In this document: one piece after another, positions 6,842-10,732 of the stretch
How the letters are laid out: each line of letters starts with the position of its first letter
Numbering within the stretch: position 1 is the first letter of the stretch
Assembly: GCA_020027655.1 (NCBI GenBank)
Contig: JAHKKJ010000145.1
Span: 1 to 10,732 of the forward strand
Origin: Deltaproteobacteria bacterium
GTDB taxonomy: Bacteria; Desulfobacterota; Binatia; UBA9968
DNA: 10,732 nt
Reading direction: 5' to 3'
The notes under the pieces: model-generated
Seen by the model: only the letters and a program-made list of their open reading frames with translations
Told to the model about the DNA's origin: nothing
The model's database searches: none
Made by a program: the position numbers and the translations under genes

Positions 6842-7918
6842 ATGGTCCGTTCATATAAACGACACAAGATGGTGGTTTGTGTCACCGCTGCGGCGATCCT
6901 ATTTTTAGGCTTCTCCCAGAAGAGTTGGGGGGCTTCGCAGGATAAATGGAAGGAGGTTGTGGAGGCGGGCAAGAAAGAGGGCAAGGTTGTGGTTTCCATT
7001 CCTGCTAGTTCTGAATTGAGGAAGCAACTGGAGGAGGTGTTCGAACAGCGGTTTCCAGGCATCAATCTGGAACTTTTCCCGGGCACTGCTTCAAAGATGC
7101 TGAGAAGGATCAGTGACGAGTTTCAAGCCGGTGTGCGTTACTTTGACATCCACATCGGGGGTGCCGGGTCCATGATCACCGGCTTCGTTGGAGGAAACAT
7201 TGTCGATCCGATTGAGCCCAATCTCGTTCTTCCTGAGGTTAAGGAGCCTAAAAACTGGTGGGGCGGACATATGGCTATCGACAAGGAGAAGCGCTTCACT
7301 TATACCTTTTCAGCCTTTTTGGTCTCTAACTTTTGGCACAACACAAAATCTGCGAGCGCGGAGGAGCTTCGCTCTTATGACGATCTCCTCAATCCAAAAT
7401 GGAAAGGAAAGATTGGTTGGTACGATCCGCGCCAGCCCGGCGCAGGCGCGCAAGCTTGGGAATTCCTGTGGAAACACAAAGGCGAGGACTACTTGAAGCG
7501 CCTTGTAACCCAAGACCTCCAGCTCTCCCGAAATCCGCGAGTATTGGCAGAGTCGCTTGCCAGGGAGAAACTGGCCGTGACCATTGGCATTAATTACTAT
7601 GGGTTCCGCTCCTTTGTCGAAGCCGGTATGCCTCTAAAGGCGCTTCCTATCTTCAAAGAAGGAACCTATGGCACGGCCGGGTCGGGAATTTTGGCGATCA
7701 TTAAGAATCACCCTCACCCCAATGCCACCAAGGTGTTCGTCAACTGGCTGCTCAGCAAAGAAGGACAGGAAGTCTGGACAAAGGAAGTGAGCCAGCCCAG
7801 TCGTCGGTGGGACGTGGACGGAACAAGGTGGAGCAGATCTCGGCAGATAATGAGGCAGCGGCGAACGCGGCGACGAAAAGCGCGCGTAGCCTCTTACCCA
7901 ATTGAAGCGGAGTATTAG
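6842..7918 (+). CDS. ABC transporter substrate-binding protein (iron/polyamine-like), 3' end probably frameshifted
   Basis: The 358-residue frame encodes an extracellular solute-binding protein of the FbpA/PotD-like type. It begins with a basic N-terminus and a hydrophobic core (about residues 10-24) ending in SWGAS, a good signal peptidase site. A lobe strand GKVVVSIPAS and a FEQRFPGI segment follow. The hallmark YDDLLNPKWKGKIG and the C-terminal NHPHPNATKVFVNWLLSKEGQE are present. Such proteins deliver a solute to an ABC permease, and one follows at 8026. After RRWDVDG (codons near 7810-7822) the sequence turns Arg-rich and unlike the family until the TAG at 7916. If one A were present near 7822, the frame would instead read ...NKVEQISADNEAAANAAT... 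and end at TGA 7903-7905, a much more normal C-terminus. This looks like a single-base deletion or a sequencing error. AGAGGG precedes ATG 6842 by five bases. Confidence 0.85.
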   Translation: MVRSYKRHKMVVCVTAAAILFLGFSQKSWGASQDKWKEVVEAGKKEGKVVVSIPASSELRKQLEEVFEQRFPGINLELFPGTASKMLRRISDEFQAGVRYFDIHIGGAGSMITGFVGGNIVDPIEPNLVLPEVKEPKNWWGGHMAIDKEKRFTYTFSAFLVSNFWHNTKSASAEELRSYDDLLNPKWKGKIGWYDPRQPGAGAQAWEFLWKHKGEDYLKRLVTQDLQLSRNPRVLAESLAREKLAVTIGINYYGFRSFVEAGMPLKALPIFKEGTYGTAGSGILAIIKNHPHPNATKVFVNWLLSKEGQEVWTKEVSQPSRRWDVDGTRWSRSRQIMRQRRTRRRKARVASYPIEAEY

Positions 7919-8025
7919 AGGGGGGGGCGCGTAGCGTATGGTTGGCGGTTGAATTCCCCAACGGCTGTTGGCGTTTCGCCAGCGGGAGATTCAAGCAACC
8001 TATGTAAACTTCGAGGGTCCACGGC

Positions 8026-9750
8026 ATGGACAGAACCGCGGCGCCGGAACGCGTAATCTTTCAGGAAAAGTTGAATGGATCCTTACTCCTGATGAGTTTG
8101 CTCCTGGGGATAGTTGCGTTTGTAGTTCTGGTCCCCCTCTTCTTGATGATCCTGAACAGTTTTCAGCTCTCGAAGCCGGGCGAACCGATGATTTATGGTC
8201 TTCAAGGATGGCGGGAGGCCTTCAGCTCTCCCGGCATACTATCCGCTATCCATAATACTTTTTCCTTGGCGTTAGCCCGCCAGTTCATCGCCCTGATCCT
8301 TGGTATCGTGCTCGCCTGGCTGCTTGCACGCACCGATATACCTCTCAGTGGCCCACTCGAGTTCATGTTCTGGCTTTCCTTTTTTCTTCCCGCGTTACCT
8401 GTGACGATAGGATGGATACTGTTGCTCGACCCCAAGTTCGGCTTGGTTAATCAGTGGCTGCTCAAACTCCCGTTTATTAGCGAGCCGCCGTTTAACATTT
8501 ATTCGTTTTGGGGAATTGTCTGGGCGCATCTTGCCTCGTCGACCATCGGAGTCAAGGTGTTACTCCTGGCGCCAGCGTTCAGAAATATGGATGCGGCCTT
8601 GGAAGAGTCTTCCCGAGTGTCTGGTGCAAGTGCGGTAGGCACGCTCATTCGTATCATTATTCCGGTCATGATGCCGGCTATCCTGGTGGCTACGATTTTA
8701 GGACTGATCCGTTCCCTGGAGGCATTTGAAATTGAACTGGTCCTGGGAGTGCCGGTTGGGATCCAAGTTTTTTCGACAAAAATTCTCGACCTCGTCATTG
8801 CAGAACCGTCGGAATATCCTCCGGCGATGGCCTTGAGTTCGACTTTTCTGGCCGTGCTGCTGGTTCTGCTATGCTTCCAACGCGTTGTTGTTGGGCGCAA
8901 GGAGTTCACGACTGTGACTGGTCGCGGCTTTAACCTTCGCCGCACCGCACTGGGTCGATGGAAGAACTTTGTCTTTGTCTTGGTAGTACTACTGGCATTG
9001 ATCGTAACGGTGGTTCCAACCATCTTCCTGGCGCTGGGGACCTTCATGAAGCTTTTTGGCTTCTTTGACGTCAGCGATCCCTGGACCCTAAATAATTGGC
9101 GCCAGGTACTTCAAGATCCCGTGATAGTGCGCTCTTTATGGAATACTCTCGTAGTAGCGCTGGGCAGTGCGATGGTCGGCGTGTTCCTGTATTCACTGAT
9201 TGCCTATGTCATTGTGAAGACAAGTTTTACTTTCAGGGGGGTCCTTGATTTCCTCTCCTGGGTTCCTTGGTCCATCCCGGGGATTCTTCTGGGAATCGCG
9301 CTCCTCTGGACTTTTCTTGGCACAAGAATATTTATCCCGCTGTATGGGTCCGTCTACATCCTGATGATCGCGATGATCATAAAGAGTATGCCTATAGGAA
9401 CACAGGTCATTAAAAGTGTGATGCTGCAGTTAGGGCGTGAATTGGAGGAGGCATCGATAGTGTCGGGCGCGTCATGGTTCTCTACCTACCGCCGTATCCT
9501 GGTGCCGTTGCTCTTCCCGGCGTTGGTTACTGTGGGACTGCTAGTGTTTATTTCGGCCGTCCGGGATATCAGTACGGTCGTGCTTCTAGCGACGGGTGAG
9601 ACCAGGACACTTTCCTTGCTGATGCTTGAGTTCGCTACAGAAGGCCAGTTTGAAAAGGCAACGGTGATGGGTGTGCTGATAGTTGTCTTTGTCGGAACCG
9701 CGGCTCTTATTGCACGGAGTCTCGGGGGCCGTGTCGGTATGAGAGAATAG
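8026..9750 (+). CDS. ABC transporter permease, two fused domains (FbpB/AfuB-like)
   Basis: The 574-residue protein is a duplicated binding-protein-dependent permease with roughly twelve hydrophobic segments. Two EAA loops, where the ATPase docks, are visible: LEESSRVSGAS...PVMMP at about 190-217 and LEEASIVSGAS...PLLFP at about 472-498. Each follows its own membrane core, so one chain replaces the usual dimer of permeases, as in FbpB and PotBC-like fusions. It sits in the inner membrane and would take solute from the binding protein encoded at 6842. No ATPase gene follows: the next gene is a dioxygenase, so the ATP-binding protein must lie elsewhere. GAGGG lies 8 bases before ATG 8026. Family members carry iron, thiamine, polyamines or other small solutes. 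The aromatic cluster suggests an organic-acid cargo, but ferric iron for the Rieske and extradiol enzymes is also possible. Confidence 0.9.
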   Translation: MDRTAAPERVIFQEKLNGSLLLMSLLLGIVAFVVLVPLFLMILNSFQLSKPGEPMIYGLQGWREAFSSPGILSAIHNTFSLALARQFIALILGIVLAWLLARTDIPLSGPLEFMFWLSFFLPALPVTIGWILLLDPKFGLVNQWLLKLPFISEPPFNIYSFWGIVWAHLASSTIGVKVLLLAPAFRNMDAALEESSRVSGASAVGTLIRIIIPVMMPAILVATILGLIRSLEAFEIELVLGVPVGIQVFSTKILDLVIAEPSEYPPAMALSSTFLAVLLVLLCFQRVVVGRKEFTTVTGRGFNLRRTALGRWKNFVFVLVVLLALIVTVVPTIFLALGTFMKLFGFFDVSDPWTLNNWRQVLQDPVIVRSLWNTLVVALGSAMVGVFLYSLIAYVIVKTSFTFRGVLDFLSWVPWSIPGILLGIALLWTFLGTRIFIPLYGSVYILMIAMIIKSMPIGTQVIKSVMLQLGRELEEASIVSGASWFSTYRRILVPLLFPALVTVGLLVFISAVRDISTVVLLATGETRTLSLLMLEFATEGQFEKATVMGVLIVVFVGTAALIARSLGGRVGMRE

Positions 9751-9989
9751 TCAGGGTAAACGGCGCGATTTGTAACAGATGTATGGTGGTGCAGGACAGA
9801 GGGCTAGGTAGATCGGCCGGGGTTTCACAGACGAGTATCCAAAGCGACACTTTTGTTCGAATGAGGGGTAAAAGCTTTACCGACTAGAAGGGCGGTTTCG
9901 AGATTGGCGGTGGTCCATCGGCAGGCGGGTAAAGGTCGCCCTTCGCACCACGATTGTGCTCCGCGCGAATGGAGGAAGCCATATAGCAG
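9751..9989 (+). other. intergenic stretch without a supported gene
   Basis: No gene is supported here. Open frames on the - strand between about 9830 and 9980 show no recognisable motif. A 15-base palindrome (GGTAAA-AGC-TTTACC) is at 9867-9881, and a related GGGTAAAGG copy occurs at about 9929. No convincing promoter was found. Confidence 0.5.
9867..9881 (+). promoter_or_regulatory. possible operator palindrome
   Basis: GGTAAA and TTTACC form perfect 6-bp arms around a 3-base spacer. It lies about 250 bases before the extradiol dioxygenase start. An operator or hairpin role is possible, but a site of this length can occur by chance. Confidence 0.2.
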
Positions 9990-10107
9990 GATGCTGGAAA
10001 AGGCTACCAGCAAGGCCCGAGGGAGGGAGCGAAGGCCCCGGTGCGTACTTCCAGTACGTGAGGAGGTCTGAGCGACTGGGAGCGGAGCTGGTGGCTTTTT
10101 CAGGATC
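9990..10107 (+). repeat. imperfect palindromic repeat element with CTGAAAAAG-type ends
   Basis: The left arm (9990-10011) and right arm (10087-10107) are inverted copies: GATgCTGgAAAAGgctACCAGC against the reverse complement GATcCTGaAAAAGccACCAGC, with a few mismatches and one unpaired base. The centre holds a perfect 6-bp inverted repeat CGTACT/AGTACG around TCC at about 10044-10058. The whole 118 bp could fold into one long hairpin. From general knowledge, similar GGATGCTGAAAAAG elements are scattered in many copies in several deltaproteobacterial and uncultured genomes; that link is from memory, not from a search. It encodes no protein and could be a non-autonomous MITE-like or REP-like element, or serve as a bidirectional hairpin terminator. 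Confidence 0.65.
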
Positions 10108-10121
10108 GGGTTTAGAGTGAC

Positions 10122-10128
10122 GAGGAGG
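10122..10128 (+). promoter_or_regulatory. ribosome binding site of the extradiol dioxygenase gene
   Basis: GAGGAGG lies 6 bases before ATG 10135, the strongest Shine-Dalgarno site in the window. It fixes the start of the last gene. Confidence 0.7.
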
Positions 10129-10134
10129 CTGATC

Positions 10135-10732
10135 ATGGCCGAGATTCTTGGAATCGGGTGCCCCCACGGCCCACATATGCGGTTTACCGATGAGACTATG
10201 GCGAACTGTTATTTTCGTATCAACCTGAGGAACGCAAAGACTCCCGCGGCCCTCAGGGATCCGAAGAACTGGCCGGCGAAGATGAGAGCGGAATGGGGGA
10301 ACGACGAAGGAGTGTCCGCTGCGCGGCGACACCGTGAAGAAGTGATCAGCGGGTTTCGCGCGGCGCGGCAGGCTCTGGACCAGTTCAATCCGGATTTTGT
10401 TTTGATGTTCGGAGATGATCAGTACGAGAATTTCAAAGAGGATATTCTACCGCCCTTTTGTGTCTACGCGTTCGATGAATTCGAGATCGGTGGCGGGAAA
10501 GGCGGGCGTCGTTATGAAATCGGGCCCAATGGAATTCTGAACACGGGTGTGTCAAACCTCGGCATTCCAATGGAACGTCCCCCCCAGCAGTCGAGAATCG
10601 AAGGTAGCAAAAAGATAGGAACCGTACTGGCCGGAGAACTTGTCAACAAGGGGTTTGACATAAGTTGGTCGTCCCAGTTCCATCACTCCACCGGCCTGGG
10701 GCACGCCTTCACTTTCACTTTAGATTACCTCG
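10135..10732 (+). CDS. class III extradiol ring-cleavage dioxygenase (LigB/DODA type), N-terminal part
   Basis: The frame is open from ATG 10135 to the right edge, giving 199 residues with no stop. It looks like the LigB-like class III extradiol dioxygenases. It has a CPHGPHM segment at 9-15 (His11 and His14, candidate iron ligands near the N-terminus), a basic helix with R-R-H-R-E (His66), the strand PDFVLMFGDDQYENF (86-100) that is common in this family, and SSQFHHSTGLGH at 179-190 (candidate catalytic His). Enzymes of this type open a catechol or protocatechuate ring beside the hydroxyls using Fe(II) and O2, giving the meta-cleavage product that the hydrolase at 2354 would cut. The C-terminal ligand (Glu in LigB) is outside the window. 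A strong GAGGAGG precedes the start. Which catechol it accepts cannot be told. Confidence 0.85.
   Translation, partial: MAEILGIGCPHGPHMRFTDETMANCYFRINLRNAKTPAALRDPKNWPAKMRAEWGNDEGVSAARRHREEVISGFRAARQALDQFNPDFVLMFGDDQYENFKEDILPPFCVYAFDEFEIGGGKGGRRYEIGPNGILNTGVSNLGIPMERPPQQSRIEGSKKIGTVLAGELVNKGFDISWSSQFHHSTGLGHAFTFTLDYL

Noticed and set aside
7958..7980. Small hairpins CCAAC/GTTGG and GGCG/CGCC between binding protein and permease genes
   Set aside because: The stems are only 4-5 bp, overlap each other and have no T-run, so a terminator is not supported.
8026..9750. Two separate permease genes
   Set aside because: A single uninterrupted frame spans both EAA loops, so this is one fused permease rather than two genes.
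9825..10332. Overlapping - strand open frames around the palindromic repeat and dioxygenase start
   Set aside because: They cross the repeat and the dioxygenase coding start, and show no recognisable domain.

Overview
The window is a stretch of bacterial chromosome carrying a catabolic gene cluster for an aromatic compound. All nine or ten genes lie on the + strand and are closely spaced. Gene content is that of a meta-cleavage pathway (the mhp/bph/dmp type lower pathway), plus a Rieske oxygenase, a class III extradiol dioxygenase, a two-domain cupin protein and uptake or binding proteins. The sequence does not fix the taxon. GC-rich codon use, Shine-Dalgarno sites of the GGAGG type, a fused iron-type ABC permease and a CTGAAAAAG-ended palindromic repeat would fit an environmental proteobacterium or a related uncultured lineage (inference only).

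Layout. Positions 1-2260 hold the lower pathway: the 3' end of a 2-keto-4-pentenoate hydratase (mhpD type), acetylating acetaldehyde dehydrogenase (mhpF/bphJ type) and 4-hydroxy-2-oxovalerate aldolase (mhpE/bphI type); the last two overlap by ATGA. Positions 2354-3223 encode an alpha/beta hydrolase of the meta-cleavage-product C-C hydrolase type. Positions 3294-4409 encode a bicupin protein, possibly a metal-dependent dioxygenase. Positions 4543-5505 encode a TAXI-like solute-binding fold that has no signal peptide. Positions 5610-6788 encode a Rieske [2Fe-2S] oxygenase alpha subunit. Positions 6842-7918 encode a secreted ABC-type substrate-binding protein whose 3' end looks frameshifted. Positions 8026-9750 encode a two-domain ABC permease. 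A 384-bp gap (9751-10134) contains a small palindrome and a roughly 118-bp imperfect palindromic repeat. From 10135 to the right edge runs the N-terminal part of a LigB/DODA-type extradiol dioxygenase.

How they may work together (inference): the substrate is captured and imported by the ABC system (its ATPase is not in the window). The Rieske oxygenase would hydroxylate or demethylate the aromatic ring and the LigB-type enzyme would open it. The C-C hydrolase would split the ring-cleavage product, and hydratase, aldolase and aldehyde dehydrogenase would turn the resulting 2-hydroxypentadienoate into pyruvate and acetyl-CoA. The jobs of the bicupin protein and of the cytoplasmic TAXI-like protein are not explained by the known mhp or bph pathways, and they are the most likely sites of new biology. 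No regulator, ATPase, ferredoxin or reductase gene, RNA gene, CRISPR array or intact mobile element was seen.
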